Shown: piece by piece, positions 45,510 to 54,208 of the stretch
Layout of the letters: every line of letters starts with the position of its first letter
Numbering within the stretch: position 1 is the first letter of the stretch
Assembly (NCBI GenBank): GCA_913060505.1
Contig: CAJXRQ010000001.1
Span: forward strand, 186,001-250,000
Origin: an uncultured Desulfovibrio sp.
GTDB taxonomy: Bacteria > Desulfobacterota > Desulfovibrionia > Desulfovibrionales > Desulfovibrionaceae
Direction of reading: 5' to 3'
Length of the DNA: 64,000 nt
Notes under the pieces: generated by a model
Told to the model about the DNA's origin: nothing
Database searches by the model: none
The model's input: only the letters and a program-made list of their open reading frames with translations
Position numbers and translations under genes: made by a program

Positions 45510-45821
45510 CTAGAAGCTTTCCAGTTCTTTTTTCAAGGTCAGAAAATACTGGTGGGCTCTATCCAAATCGTGTGACAGCTCCTCTTCCATGTCGAGAGCC
45601 TTTTGCGCCTGTTCGGACAGCCCCATGTTCAACAGATTGCCCTTCAGGGCGTGCGCCACCTCTTTGAGTTCGGCGACATCGCTAGCTTGGGCAAAGCGTT
45701 GTTCGAGCCTCTCAATACCGTTGACGAGAGTGGTCAATGCTTCTTCTATGAGCTCGTCCACATCGGACTCATCCAGCTCGAATTCTTCGGCAAAGTATCG
45801 TTTGGAAATGTTTCGGAGCAT
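45510..45821 (-). CDS. Stand-alone histidine phosphotransfer (Hpt) protein
   Basis: A 103-residue helical protein has the Hpt signature with His57 in EVAHALKGNLLNMG. It should shuttle phosphate between receiver domains of the neighbouring kinase and the REC-PAS protein. ATG 45821 is preferred (AAAGG nine bases upstream); an ATG at 45869 would add 16 residues with no good ribosome site and a basic, non-Hpt leader. Its gene lies between the HK-REC and REC-PAS genes. Confidence 0.85.
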   Translation of the reverse strand: MLRNISKRYFAEEFELDESDVDELIEEALTTLVNGIERLEQRFAQASDVAELKEVAHALKGNLLNMGLSEQAQKALDMEEELSHDLDRAHQYFLTLKKELESF

Positions 45822-45910
45822 GGTTGCAGACCTTTGCTTGGGGTTGTTCAAAGCGCGGGTGGACCGCATTGTATTTATTCTACCATCGCCAGCCTTTGGG
45901 CGGTATGATT

Positions 45911-48037
45911 TTATTTGTGCGGCCCTTTTCCGTATTGCCTGAGAATGGCTTGAAGTTTTTCCAGTTTGTAGGGCTTGGTGATGAAGTCGTTCATCCCGGC
46001 GTCCAAACAACGTTGCCGGTCTTCTTCTCTGGCATGGGCTGTCAGGGCAACGATCGGAATGTCCATGCCGGCCTCCCGTATTGTCCGCGTGGCCACAAGC
46101 CCGTCCATGACCGGCATTTGTATGTCCATGAGTATTAACGAGTAGGGGAACTGGTTGTCGGTTACGGCCCTGACGGCCTCTTGCCCGTTGACCACGAAAT
46201 CAACTCCTTTGACCGTCAGATTCGCAAACACCTTTTCCAGCAGAACACGGTTCATTTTCGTGTCTTCTGCCACCAGAACATACGTGTCAGGGTAATGCGT
46301 TTCGTCAGTATCGGTCATATCGTTGCTTTCCCTGGAAGAGGGTGTTGAAGGTGCCGCTTCGGTCATGGGAAGGTCGAACCAGAATACGCTCCCCACGTCC
46401 GGGTGGCTTTTGACCTGGATGCCTTTGCCTCCCATGAGCATGACCAACCCGTTGGCAATGGTCAAGCCCAACCCGGTTCCTCCGAATGTGCGTTCCGTGG
46501 ATGAATCGGCCTGGGTAAATACTTCGAAGATATTGTCTATGTTGTCGGGATTGATACCTATCCCCGTATCGGAAATTTCAAAGTGTACCATGGTGGTGTT
46601 TGGTTTTGGCGTACCTCTGGCCTGCGTGATGGTCAGAGTCACCGACCCCTGATTCGTGAATTTTACGGCGTTGCCCATCAAATTGATGAGCACCTGACGC
46701 AGTCGAACGGGATCGGCTAGAACCCATTCCGGAGCATCAAGAAACTGTGTCCGCAGTTCAAGCCCTTTCAGACGGGCAGGAATTCCATGCATTTCAGCAA
46801 GCTCAATGGTCATTTCGCGCAGGTTGAGGGGCGCCGGAGTCAGACTGAGCAAACCGGCTTCAACCTTGGAGACATCCAGAATGTCGTTGATGATTTGCAG
46901 CAGATTGTCTGAAGCGGTCATGATCAGCCGCATGTCATCCTTGTGTTCTTTTGGCATGCTTGGCGCGCGTTCCAGTAATTGGGCCATACCGACAATCGTG
47001 TTGAGCGGTGTGCGGATTTCGTGGCTCATGTTTGCCAGAAACATGCTTTTTGTCTCATTGGCTGCCTGGGCTGCACGGACAGCGGCCGTGCGTTGGCGCA
47101 ATGTCGTAAAGAAAACTATGGAATAGAGAAGAAGAAGCACTGTGAAGACACTGCCCAGAATGAGGGCTGTGTCCACGATGCCGGAACGAACGGATTGGCG
47201 ACTCAGGGAAAATACTATGCCGAACGTTTGCCCAAGCAAATGTGCAGGGTAATATGCCGAAACCGCATCTGTGGCAGTGTTGTCCCTGAGCTCCTGCTCT
47301 GTCACTCCTTCGAGTCCGTTTTTCACTTCCAGGGTGATGGCCTTCATTTTTTCCATACTGACGATGCCCGGCGTGATGGCGTTTTGGGCGGATGAATACA
47401 GGATGTTCCCCTGTGTATCCATCAAGGTCATCCAGCTCTCCGGGCCGAGGTACGTTCCGCGTATTTCCGATGCAAACAGGTCGGAGAGACTGGTGGAAAC
47501 AATGATTCTGAGTTCGATTTTTCCTGTCGGGCCCCGGAGCGGGTTGACGTGGTGAAAGAGTTTTTTGTCCCGAACGAGCATGGGCTTGTCCGTGTCAAAG
47601 AGCAGCTTCCCCGGCATGGGATTTCGATTGGTGAGGAAATAGTTGTCCGGGGATCTGTGAACACTGAGCCAGCGCCCATCGCTACTTTGAATGGTTATGC
47701 GCCGGATGAATTCCTGATGGCGGGTATAAAACCGTTTGATTTGGGCCAGGGCGGCAGGAGAGCCTTCCTGCCAATCCGTAAACGAGGAGAAGGGCGTCAG
47801 TGCAACGAAGTTTGAAAAGTCCTCCGTGAATGAGCGCAGCCGTCGTTCCATGTTTATACCGGTACGACGTGTCTGCTTGAGCAGGCTTTCCTTGCGGACG
47901 GCAGCGGTGTCTTCCACTATGTTCGAGACAATGATGACTCCTGCTCCCGCAAAAGCGGCAAGGAGCAGAAAAATGACCAATGCCATTCGTGCATAGGGCG
48001 TAACCCTGCTGTCTTTCGATACTGGTGCCGCGCTCAC
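45911..48037 (-). CDS. Hybrid sensor kinase with Cache-type sensor and receiver
   Basis: A 708-residue inner-membrane kinase has helix 1 (about 17-38), a large periplasmic Cache-like sensor (about 40-285), helix 2 (about 290-312), HisKA with [14 protein letters not shown], HATPase_c ([27 protein letters not shown]) and a C-terminal receiver with Asp in LILMDIQMP. It lacks an Hpt domain, which is supplied by the next gene. It starts 35 bases after a Cache-domain lipoprotein gene. The ligand class is unknown; Cache sensors usually bind small organic acids or amino acids. Confidence 0.92.
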   Translation of the reverse strand: MSAAPVSKDSRVTPYARMALVIFLLLAAFAGAGVIIVSNIVEDTAAVRKESLLKQTRRTGINMERRLRSFTEDFSNFVALTPFSSFTDWQEGSPAALAQIKRFYTRHQEFIRRITIQSSDGRWLSVHRSPDNYFLTNRNPMPGKLLFDTDKPMLVRDKKLFHHVNPLRGPTGKIELRIIVSTSLSDLFASEIRGTYLGPESWMTLMDTQGNILYSSAQNAITPGIVSMEKMKAITLEVKNGLEGVTEQELRDNTATDAVSAYYPAHLLGQTFGIVFSLSRQSVRSGIVDTALILGSVFTVLLLLYSIVFFTTLRQRTAAVRAAQAANETKSMFLANMSHEIRTPLNTIVGMAQLLERAPSMPKEHKDDMRLIMTASDNLLQIINDILDVSKVEAGLLSLTPAPLNLREMTIELAEMHGIPARLKGLELRTQFLDAPEWVLADPVRLRQVLINLMGNAVKFTNQGSVTLTITQARGTPKPNTTMVHFEISDTGIGINPDNIDNIFEVFTQADSSTERTFGGTGLGLTIANGLVMLMGGKGIQVKSHPDVGSVFWFDLPMTEAAPSTPSSRESNDMTDTDETHYPDTYVLVAEDTKMNRVLLEKVFANLTVKGVDFVVNGQEAVRAVTDNQFPYSLILMDIQMPVMDGLVATRTIREAGMDIPIVALTAHAREEDRQRCLDAGMNDFITKPYKLEKLQAILRQYGKGPHK

Positions 48038-48072
48038 TTTATTGCTCCGGGTGAAAGAGTATCGAATTTATC

Positions 48073-49074
48073 CTAATCCATTATGCGAAGAATAGTCCAC
48101 CCCGGTTCAGGAATTGCTGCGGCTATGACAGTGTGCTTTTTGCCTCTGATGGTGATGTTTGCCCTGTCTTCGTTATGATGCAGGATTCGTTTTGCCATCT
48201 CCCGCACGTCGCGGGATCGGCTTTCCAGCAGCGAATGGCCTTTGGGGCTGCCTTGGTCGTCGCTGATGGATTTGAGGTATTTTTCCTGTGTAACCGGCGG
48301 CATGGAGAGTAACGACGTGAGTGCGTCGTTGCCGGTTATGATCGCCCCTTCATGGTCAATCATAAGGACCGATTTGTCCTGAAGCGTGGGGAAGGTTTTC
48401 GCCACCGTGGAAACCGCGACATCCAGACCTGCAACACCTTCAAGCCGATTGTGGACATACACCGGGCAGATCAGGGAGACGATCCATCCACGTCCGGCAG
48501 GGTCCACATATGGATTTGGGAGCCAGACCGGACCCTTTCCCGGATTATGCGCGGCGTCCGCCTCATAATAGAAGGCGAATTTCAGGATATCGATGTGGGG
48601 ATCAAACTGGTTCAGGACATCGACCGGAGGGTATATCCTGCTCAGGTTGAGTCTGCTGTTGTAGTATGTCTGTACAATACTGGGATGTTTACAGGCCGCA
48701 ATGAGGGCCTGGTCCAAAGCCTCGGTCAAGTAGACTGTCTCCCTGACAGAATCTGTGACAGGAGTCAGAGCGGAGACGAACATCGAAGGATTTTCGTCCT
48801 GTACTTTTTTATAAAATATGCCGGTTGAGGCCAAACCGTATTTTTTACGGTTTACGGACGGAATAAAGGAGTCTTTATTGAGGTACGCATCCCTGGCTGC
48901 TATAGCCACACGGATGACTTCCCCTTGCATGGGGTTGAAGGCTTCTGCAATGTGCGCGGCAACAATGCGTAAATGACCATGGGCACGATCTATCCGTTGT
49001 TCCTTTTTGTTGCCCTGGCATCCCGGGAGATACAAAAGGAACAGTGCAAGGGCTATGGATACGGCCTTGCGCAT
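48073..49074 (-). CDS. Cache-domain sensor lipoprotein
   Basis: The 333-residue protein has a lipoprotein signal (LYLPGC, Cys near 19) and a body that looks like a double Cache domain: a long first helix with AFNPMQGEVIRVAIAARDAYL, then segments such as GRGWIVSLICPVYVHNRLEGVAGLDVAV that mark the membrane-proximal dCache fold. There is no membrane helix or cytoplasmic signalling part. ATG 49074 has GGGAGAG six bases upstream, and a terminator hairpin covers the upstream alternative. It begins the kinase operon, so it may be a separate ligand-sensing subunit for the kinase that follows. Confidence 0.82.
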   Translation of the reverse strand: MRKAVSIALALFLLYLPGCQGNKKEQRIDRAHGHLRIVAAHIAEAFNPMQGEVIRVAIAARDAYLNKDSFIPSVNRKKYGLASTGIFYKKVQDENPSMFVSALTPVTDSVRETVYLTEALDQALIAACKHPSIVQTYYNSRLNLSRIYPPVDVLNQFDPHIDILKFAFYYEADAAHNPGKGPVWLPNPYVDPAGRGWIVSLICPVYVHNRLEGVAGLDVAVSTVAKTFPTLQDKSVLMIDHEGAIITGNDALTSLLSMPPVTQEKYLKSISDDQGSPKGHSLLESRSRDVREMAKRILHHNEDRANITIRGKKHTVIAAAIPEPGWTILRIMD

Positions 49075-49095
49075 GGCTCTCTCCCGTGAAGAGAA

Positions 49096-49128
49096 TAAAA
49101 AGGGGAGATCCATTTTCGGAACCTCCCC
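49096..49128 (-). terminator. Intrinsic terminator after the second CII-like gene
   Basis: On the minus strand GGGGAG / CTCCCC forms a stem with a 15-base loop, followed by TTTTTATT. It separates the CII-like gene from the Cache lipoprotein gene. Confidence 0.75.
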
Positions 49129-49140
49129 GTTGTTGCCTGA

Positions 49141-49479
49141 TTAGCCAGCTTCTACAGCGTCGTAGCGCTCGGGATAACTGTTCCGGAATTCTTGCGGTTT
49201 GTCATTCTTGAGGGCTTCCAGCGTATAGCCCATTTCAGCGGCCATGAATTTGAGCGGCCGGGTATCCTTGGTTACCTTCATAATGTCCAGCAGGGTTTCG
49301 GCTCCCAGCTTGGCACTGGAATCAAACGGGTTGATTTCGCGCATGAGCGTGGAATACGGCTTGTTGATCATTTCGGCCACGACCTTGGCCTGAATCCCGC
49401 TGTCGAGAATGCAATCTTGTACCACTTTGGTTACGCTTTTTCCAAACACGATTTTGCCCTCCGCTTTGGTTTGTGCCAT
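49141..49479 (-). CDS. Phage CII-like regulatory protein (second copy)
   Basis: A 112-residue paralogue of the protein at 39911-40210. Both share the block KPYSTL-RE-NPFD-AKLGAET followed by a K-T segment and FMA-E-GYTL. The C-terminus here is longer and charged. ATG 49479 has no clear ribosome site, so the start is less certain or translation is weak. Upstream (49611-49678) lie four copies of a short repeat that could be its operators. No phage genes are near. The kinase operon follows on the same strand behind a terminator. Confidence 0.8.
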   Translation of the reverse strand: MAQTKAEGKIVFGKSVTKVVQDCILDSGIQAKVVAEMINKPYSTLMREINPFDSSAKLGAETLLDIMKVTKDTRPLKFMAAEMGYTLEALKNDKPQEFRNSYPERYDAVEAG

Positions 49480-49610
49480 TAAATTTCAACACCCGAAGTC
49501 AACAAAGCAAACGGCATGCCATGAGGGGAGATTCTAATGCTCTCCCATGACAATTATCATGATTTCATATGTTTAGTTTTTTTGGAAGCAGAACGTGTAG
49601 TGTTTTGTAC

Positions 49611-49678
49611 AAGTGTCGCATTTTAGCGTTTTATGCGACAGTTACAGCAGAAGTGTCGCGTGCAACAAAAGTGTCGCA
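49611..49678. repeat. Four copies of AAGTGTCGCA, likely operator cluster
   Basis: Three direct copies (49611-49620, 49651-49660 with a final G, 49669-49678) and one inverted copy (TGCGACAGTT, 49634-49643) lie within 68 bases, about 130-200 bases upstream of the CII-like start. I noticed no similar cluster elsewhere in the window. Confidence 0.7.
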
Positions 49679-49794
49679 TGGTCTGAACAGATTTTAACGT
49701 ATTGTTGTAAGGCGGCGAAGTTTTAGTTCTTTTTTTTGAGGATGGTGTTGCATGAACTTGTTAGATTTTCAGGAGGTTACGAGAAAACAAACAA

Positions 49795-49816
49795 GGGGGC
49801 CGCGTCCGCGGCCCCC
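49795..49816 (-). terminator. GC-rich hairpin downstream of tetR
   Basis: GGGGGCCGCG / CGCGGCCCCC is a perfect 10-bp stem with a TC spacer. On the minus strand it is followed by TTGTTTGTTTTC, so it is a plausible terminator for the tetR transcript, though it lies about 200 bases after the stop. Confidence 0.6.
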
Positions 49817-50020
49817 GTGCTTGGTCCCGGGATAGGCAAACTTACTCCGGGGCGTCTCGCTGGTGTGGACAGTGGGGTGGCACAGGTCGGTTTGCGGTCC
49901 AATCCTGTTTTTGGAGGTGTTGTCCACGCTCCAGCTTTGTGTCTGAGGAAGGGTGTTCAAGTCTTCCTCAGGCGACTCCGGAAAACGGGGGGTCTTCCGC
50001 AGTCCAGGGGTGACGTAGGT

Positions 50021-50641
50021 CTACAGGTTATCAGGAACGCCGTAGTCTTGTGGGGAGGAGCCACACTCAAGACTGCGCATAACGTGCCTGATAGTTTCGG
50101 CATATATCCTCTCTGTGTCGTAAGGTGTGAGGAGCTTGGTCCTTACGCCACCGATGATATTGCCGTAAATAATCAGGGCGGTTTCTTCTACGGGAAGGGC
50201 CCTGATCGATCCGTCCTCGACACCGCGAGCGACGGCTTCCCGTATGGCATCAATAATGTCCTGAAAACGTTCGGCCACTTTTGTTGCGTTAACGCCCGGC
50301 TCTATGTGGCTGAACGGTGAGCAACGAAGCAGCACCGGGAATGTTTCCCTGTGCTCAATGGTAAATTCAAAATACGAAACCATATATGCATATGCAGCAT
50401 CCAGTCCGCATTTTTCCTTTGCCGTGGCCGCACGCAACGTTTTGATCAGCCGGTCTACCATGTCGAATCCAGCGGCTAGAAACAGGTCGTGTTTATTGCC
50501 AAAATAATGGGAGACAAGGCCAAAAGACACATTTGCGCGCTTGGAGACATCCTTCATGGTCGTTCCGGAATATCCGAGCTGACCGAATGCTTCTTGGGCT
50601 GCTACAAGTATTGCGTCTTTTTTTGTCATTACTGTTGCCAT
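50021..50641 (-). CDS. TetR family transcription regulator
   Basis: A 206-residue TetR-type repressor has the N-terminal HTH (KKDAILVAAQEAFGQLGYSGTTMKDVSKRANVSFGLVSHYFGNK in essence, described here by its GYSGTTMKDV and LVSHYFGNK parts) and a C-terminal all-helical ligand domain. The start is ATG 50641 or ATG 50629; neither has a strong ribosome site. Inverted repeats in its promoter (50663-50680 and 50696-50705) suggest autorepression. It is divergent from the cytochrome-chemoreceptor pair, which it may also control. No exporter genes lie adjacent. Confidence 0.9.
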   Translation of the reverse strand: MATVMTKKDAILVAAQEAFGQLGYSGTTMKDVSKRANVSFGLVSHYFGNKHDLFLAAGFDMVDRLIKTLRAATAKEKCGLDAAYAYMVSYFEFTIEHRETFPVLLRCSPFSHIEPGVNATKVAERFQDIIDAIREAVARGVEDGSIRALPVEETALIIYGNIIGGVRTKLLTPYDTERIYAETIRHVMRSLECGSSPQDYGVPDNL

Positions 50642-50662
50642 TTTCTTGTTTACGGGAATCAG

Positions 50663-50680
50663 ATTGATTCCCCAATCAAT
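50663..50680. promoter_or_regulatory. Inverted repeat, likely TetR operator 1
   Basis: ATTGATT-CCCC-AATCAAT is a perfect 7-bp inverted repeat just downstream of the predicted tetR transcription start, where bound repressor would block elongation. Confidence 0.6.
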
Positions 50681-50690
50681 GTAGAAATTG

Positions 50691-50718
50691 AGTATATTGA
50701 TCAATCAATCAGTGTCAA
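50691..50718 (-). promoter_or_regulatory. tetR promoter with overlapping palindrome
   Basis: On the minus strand TTGACA (50718-50713), a 16-base spacer and TATACT (50696-50691) form a strong promoter. The spacer contains the perfect palindrome ATTGATCAAT (50696-50705) next to a further TGATTGATTG run, sharing the ATTGAT half-site with the repeat at 50663-50680. Confidence 0.65.
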
Positions 50719-50768
50719 GCGCAAAATGAATTTTTTTAGTGAAGAATAGTGTTTTGAAAGTGGTGTAC

Positions 50769-50818
50769 TTGACCTCAAGAAATAATAAGAATAGGAAAAA
50801 ACCTGTATTCTAATACAG
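50769..50818 (+). promoter_or_regulatory. Possible promoter and operator of the cytochrome operon
   Basis: TTGACC (50769-50774), 17 bases, then TAGGAA (50792-50797) is a modest promoter. Immediately downstream CTGTATT-CT-AATACAG (50803-50818) is a perfect 7-bp inverted repeat, a likely regulator site different from the TetR half-sites. Confidence 0.4.
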
Positions 50819-50867
50819 TTAAGGCTGGAGGAAGGTTCAATTTTTCGGAGTAATGACAGGGGGAGTC

Positions 50868-51326
50868 ATGAAATTTTTTTCAGTCGGGGTCTGGTTGGCC
50901 CTTTATTTATTGCTGCCGTGCGGGGCAGCAATGGCACAGGATGCCGTGTACGTGGGAAGCAAAACGTGTGCTGAATGCCACGAAAAGCAATTCGAAAATT
51001 ACAAGAAATATTCCAAGAAAGCACATTCGTGGGAAAGCGTGAAAATCATGCTTTCCGATTTGAAGCCTGCAGAAGCTGAACAGTGTTATGATTGCCATAC
51101 AACGGGCCATGGCAAGCAGGGCGGTTTTATCAGTATTGAAAAAACGCCGGATCAGGCCGAAGTCGGTTGCGAAACCTGCCACGGGCCTGGCAGCCTGCAT
51201 GCCGAAGACGGCGACCCTGAATTGATCCAACGGACTCCGACCATCGAGCAGTGCCGCAAGTGCCACAACGAGGAGCGGGTAGGAGATTTCAATTTCAAGC
51301 CGCTTCTGTTTGGCGGCGCACATTAG
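50868..51326 (+). CDS. Periplasmic tetraheme c-type cytochrome
   Basis: A 152-residue protein has a signal peptide (about 1-23, ending AMA) and four CxxCH heme sites: CAECH (34-38), CYDCH (73-77), CETCH (101-105) and CRKCH (129-133). Spacing and the HGPGSLHAEDGD segment after heme 3 resemble cytochrome c-554-like multiheme proteins. ATG 50868 is used (GGGGGAG just upstream); ATG 50853 would add five residues. The next gene, nine bases on, is a chemoreceptor with its own heme-c motif, so the cytochrome may pass electrons or redox state to that sensor. Confidence 0.9.
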   Translation: MKFFSVGVWLALYLLLPCGAAMAQDAVYVGSKTCAECHEKQFENYKKYSKKAHSWESVKIMLSDLKPAEAEQCYDCHTTGHGKQGGFISIEKTPDQAEVGCETCHGPGSLHAEDGDPELIQRTPTIEQCRKCHNEERVGDFNFKPLLFGGAH

Positions 51327-51335
51327 GGGGGCGGC

Positions 51336-53357
51336 ATGGACTGGTTCAAGAAAAGACTCAACGTAAGGATATCGCTGTTGCTTACCGCCATAGCCTTGGT
51401 AGTGTTTTCGCTTATCGCCGTGGTTAATTCCATGGAACAGCATACTGCATTCTACGGACAAATGGAGAAGAATCTGGCGCGGACCTCGGACCTTATGCGA
51501 CAGGCCATCGAGAAACCCATGATCACTGGTGATGACAAAGGCACCAAGGCCCAGTTCGCCTTTTTTGCCAAAGAGTATGGGGACGTCCGTCTGTTCATGA
51601 CCAACTACAAAGGTAATGTAACCTATTGCACGGACCCGGCCTTGGTCCGCAAGGACTTCAAGACCGTAGTCAATGCTCCTGAATTGCTACAGGCAGCAGA
51701 CCATGGACTCAAGAACGCTGGAACATCGACGTTGCGTTTCAGCTCGGGGCAAGGCGACTTTTATGCCCGGACTTTGTCCGTGACAAACGAGAAATCCTGC
51801 CACCATTGCCATGGAGCCTCCGAGCCGATTCTCGGCCAGATGATAGTTATTCAGGATGTCAGTGCGAGTGTTGCGCAAATGAATTCCAATACGCTGACCG
51901 GGGTCGGGTTGTCTCTGACCGGAATGGTTCTCCTGCTTGGCTCAGTGCTTTTTTTCGTGCGCCGATCCGTGCTCAGCCGTCTGCTGCACATTGCCAGCGC
52001 CAGTGATGCCGTGGTGCAAGGAAATTACGATGCGGATTTCGCCGTCGGCGGCGAGGACGAGCTTTGGCAGCTTTCGCGAAATCTCGGTGACATGGTCGGT
52101 GAACTCAAGAACAAACTTGGTTTTTCCGATGGCATGCTCAATGGCATGACCACGCCGGTCGTGGTTACGGACACGGAGATGCGTCTTTTATTTGTAAACC
52201 AGCCGTTGCTGACGCTTTTGCAGATCGAAGGCACTCCCTCGGATTATTTCGGACAGCGTATTGATGAGTTTCTTTACAATGAGCGCCGTGAAGATATGTC
52301 CTCCATGCGTTGCATACGGGAGCAAAAGCCCGAGCTTGGCCTTGCTGTGGATCTGGCAACACGTCAGGGAGAAGTTCGGCATTTGACCGTGGATACGGCG
52401 CCATTGTTCGATCTGGACGGTACGCTGATCGGTGCGTTTACGCTGTATACCGACCTGACAGAAATCAAGCAGAATCAGGCCCGTATTCTGGAACAAAACG
52501 ACAAGATAGCCCGGGTTGCTGAACAGGCCGTGGAGATTGCATCGTCATTGGCCGCTGCCGCTGAGGAGCTTTCCTCGCAGGTGGATGAGGCCAGTACAGG
52601 GTCCTCTGTGCAGCGGGAGCGCACGCAGGAAACGTCCACGGCCATGGAGCAGATGAGTGCTTCTGTCATTGAAATCGCCCGGAGCGCAACACAGGCTGCG
52701 GAAGATGCCGACACAGCCAGAGTTCAGGCATTGAACGGCGCGGACGAGGTGGCCAAAGCCGTGCAGTCCATTCATGAGGTGCAGCAGCACGCCATGGAGT
52801 TGAAGGACGGTATGGCGGAGCTTGGAGAGCATGCCGAGAGTATCAGGAAGGTCATGCAGGTCATTAATGACATTGCGGACCAGACTAACCTGTTGGCGCT
52901 CAACGCGGCCATTGAGGCCGCCCGGGCCGGAGATGCCGGTCGCGGTTTTGCCGTGGTTGCGGACGAGGTTCGTAAATTGGCCGAACGGACGCAGGATGCC
53001 ACCAGCGAAGTTGGCAGTGCTGTCGGTACCATTCTCGACGAGATCGCCGAGAATATCCAAAGTACGGAAACGGCTTCCAGAGCGGTGGAGAGCAGCACCG
53101 AACTGGCTGGACGTTCCGGGGATACATTACGAGAGATCGTATCCCTCGTGGAACGCACAGCCAATGACGTCAGTTCCATTGCCACAGCTTCCGAGCAGCA
53201 GTCTGCCACCACCGAGCAGATCAATCGTTCTACCGACGAGATAAACCACATTGCCGAGGAAACCGCCCGTATCATGACAGGATCGGCCGAAGCGGTCACC
53301 GAGCTTGCCCGTTTGGCAGGGGAGTTGGATCATCTTATTCAGGAAATGACCAGCTAA
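51336..53357 (+). CDS. Methyl-accepting chemotaxis protein with heme-c sensor (DcrA-like)
   Basis: This 673-residue chemoreceptor has membrane helix 1 (about 12-32), a periplasmic sensor (about 33-185) with a CHHCH heme-c site (155-159), helix 2 (about 186-208), HAMP (about 210-265), a PAS domain (about 270-385) and an MCP signalling domain with the hairpin tip [20 protein letters not shown]. The plan resembles DcrA of Desulfovibrio vulgaris, a heme-c chemoreceptor reported to sense oxygen or redox potential. It is co-transcribed with the tetraheme cytochrome upstream. No CheW-binding pentapeptide for methylation enzymes is seen at the C-terminus. Confidence 0.93.
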   Translation: MDWFKKRLNVRISLLLTAIALVVFSLIAVVNSMEQHTAFYGQMEKNLARTSDLMRQAIEKPMITGDDKGTKAQFAFFAKEYGDVRLFMTNYKGNVTYCTDPALVRKDFKTVVNAPELLQAADHGLKNAGTSTLRFSSGQGDFYARTLSVTNEKSCHHCHGASEPILGQMIVIQDVSASVAQMNSNTLTGVGLSLTGMVLLLGSVLFFVRRSVLSRLLHIASASDAVVQGNYDADFAVGGEDELWQLSRNLGDMVGELKNKLGFSDGMLNGMTTPVVVTDTEMRLLFVNQPLLTLLQIEGTPSDYFGQRIDEFLYNERREDMSSMRCIREQKPELGLAVDLATRQGEVRHLTVDTAPLFDLDGTLIGAFTLYTDLTEIKQNQARILEQNDKIARVAEQAVEIASSLAAAAEELSSQVDEASTGSSVQRERTQETSTAMEQMSASVIEIARSATQAAEDADTARVQALNGADEVAKAVQSIHEVQQHAMELKDGMAELGEHAESIRKVMQVINDIADQTNLLALNAAIEAARAGDAGRGFAVVADEVRKLAERTQDATSEVGSAVGTILDEIAENIQSTETASRAVESSTELAGRSGDTLREIVSLVERTANDVSSIATASEQQSATTEQINRSTDEINHIAEETARIMTGSAEAVTELARLAGELDHLIQEMTS

Positions 53358-53376
53358 GCGATACCGATGAAAATTC

Positions 53377-53413
53377 AAAAGCCCTGTCCGAATTCGGGCA
53401 GGGCTTTTTTTTT
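53377..53413. terminator. Bidirectional terminator between MCP and YhhQ genes
   Basis: GCCCTGTCCGAATTCGGGCAGGGC pairs as an imperfect stem (GCCCTG/CAGGGC with inner CCGAATTCGG), described here by its arms; it is preceded by AAAA and followed by nine T residues, so it serves the plus strand best and the convergent minus gene as well. Confidence 0.88.
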
Positions 53414-54050
53414 ATGATGCTTCCGGTACCATTCCCCTATGCCCTTTTCGGAGCATGTACACGCCTGCATATACCACGGGCGTGTCGAGGGCCGCGATAA
53501 GCAGTTTGATGATCCATTGGCCGAGGATGATTTCACCCACCGGCATGACACCCCAGAACGCGACGGTGACGAAAATGGCTGAATCCATGAGTTGGGAAAT
53601 GGCCGTGGACAGATTGTTGCGCAGCCAGAGGACCCGGCCGGATGTCCTTTTTTTGAGTACGTGAAAGAGCCAGACATCATGTTTTTGGCTGACCACATAA
53701 GCCAACAGTGAGGCGGCCACGATGCGTGGTGTGCTGCCGATGACGCTTGCGAATGCTGGTTGGTTTTGCCAGTACCCGGCAGCAGGCCAGATCACGGCCA
53801 GCCAGCAGATGATTGTCGCACAGACCAGTGCTACAAAACCGGCCACGACCATGTCCGTGGCAACTTTCGGTCCCCACAGTTCTCCCACGATGTCCGAAAT
53901 GGCGAATGTGATGGAATAGGCCAGCACTCCGGCGGGAAAGGCAATGCCGAACGCGGTGATTATCTTGCAGGAAATGATGGCGGCGCTTACCAGTCCGCCA
54001 ACGAAAAGACCGACAAGCAGGGTGTATGCCCTGCGTTCAAAAGAATCCAT
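53412..54050 (-). CDS. Queuosine precursor transporter, YhhQ family
   Basis: A 212-residue polytopic membrane protein with about six hydrophobic helices matches the YhhQ/VUT family (segments SCKIITAFGIAFPAGVLAYSITFAISDIVGELWG in outline, PRIVAASLLAYVVSQ, RNNLSTAISQLMDSAIFV). YhhQ imports preQ0/preQ1 queuosine precursors. The gene is divergent from queF, 158 bases away, which supports this substrate. The stop overlaps the shared terminator region with the chemoreceptor gene. Confidence 0.9.
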   Translation of the reverse strand: MDSFERRAYTLLVGLFVGGLVSAAIISCKIITAFGIAFPAGVLAYSITFAISDIVGELWGPKVATDMVVAGFVALVCATIICWLAVIWPAAGYWQNQPAFASVIGSTPRIVAASLLAYVVSQKHDVWLFHVLKKRTSGRVLWLRNNLSTAISQLMDSAIFVTVAFWGVMPVGEIILGQWIIKLLIAALDTPVVYAGVYMLRKGHRGMVPEAS

Positions 54051-54208
54051 GTTCGTTTCTCCTTGAGGATAAACAGTCCGAAAAGGAATTGATAGTCGTC
54101 CGCTTGCGGGCAGTAAGACCCGGGCGGCTCCATTGCCAAATGGTGAGAATCCTTGCCATCCGCGGCGCTAAAAGTCAAAATGCGCGCTCAAGATAAAGGA
54201 GTTATACA

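Larger units (their letters stand above)
49480..50020. other. Regulatory intergenic region, no gene supported
   Basis: This 541-base gap holds the AAGTGTCGCA repeats (49611-49678), a GGGAG/CTCCC hairpin near 49525, and a GC-rich hairpin at 49795-49816 downstream of the tetR stop. An open frame on the plus strand runs from here into tetR antisense, but its composition and lack of a start context argue against a gene. Confidence 0.6.

Noticed and set aside
49736-50320. A 194-codon plus-strand frame between the CII-like gene and tetR
   Set aside because: Its second half is antisense to tetR, and its first part spans a terminator-like hairpin; no family resemblance.
54051-54208. A preQ1 riboswitch in front of queF
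   Set aside because: I could not find the preQ1 aptamer core in this gap; the start context is an ordinary AAGGAG.
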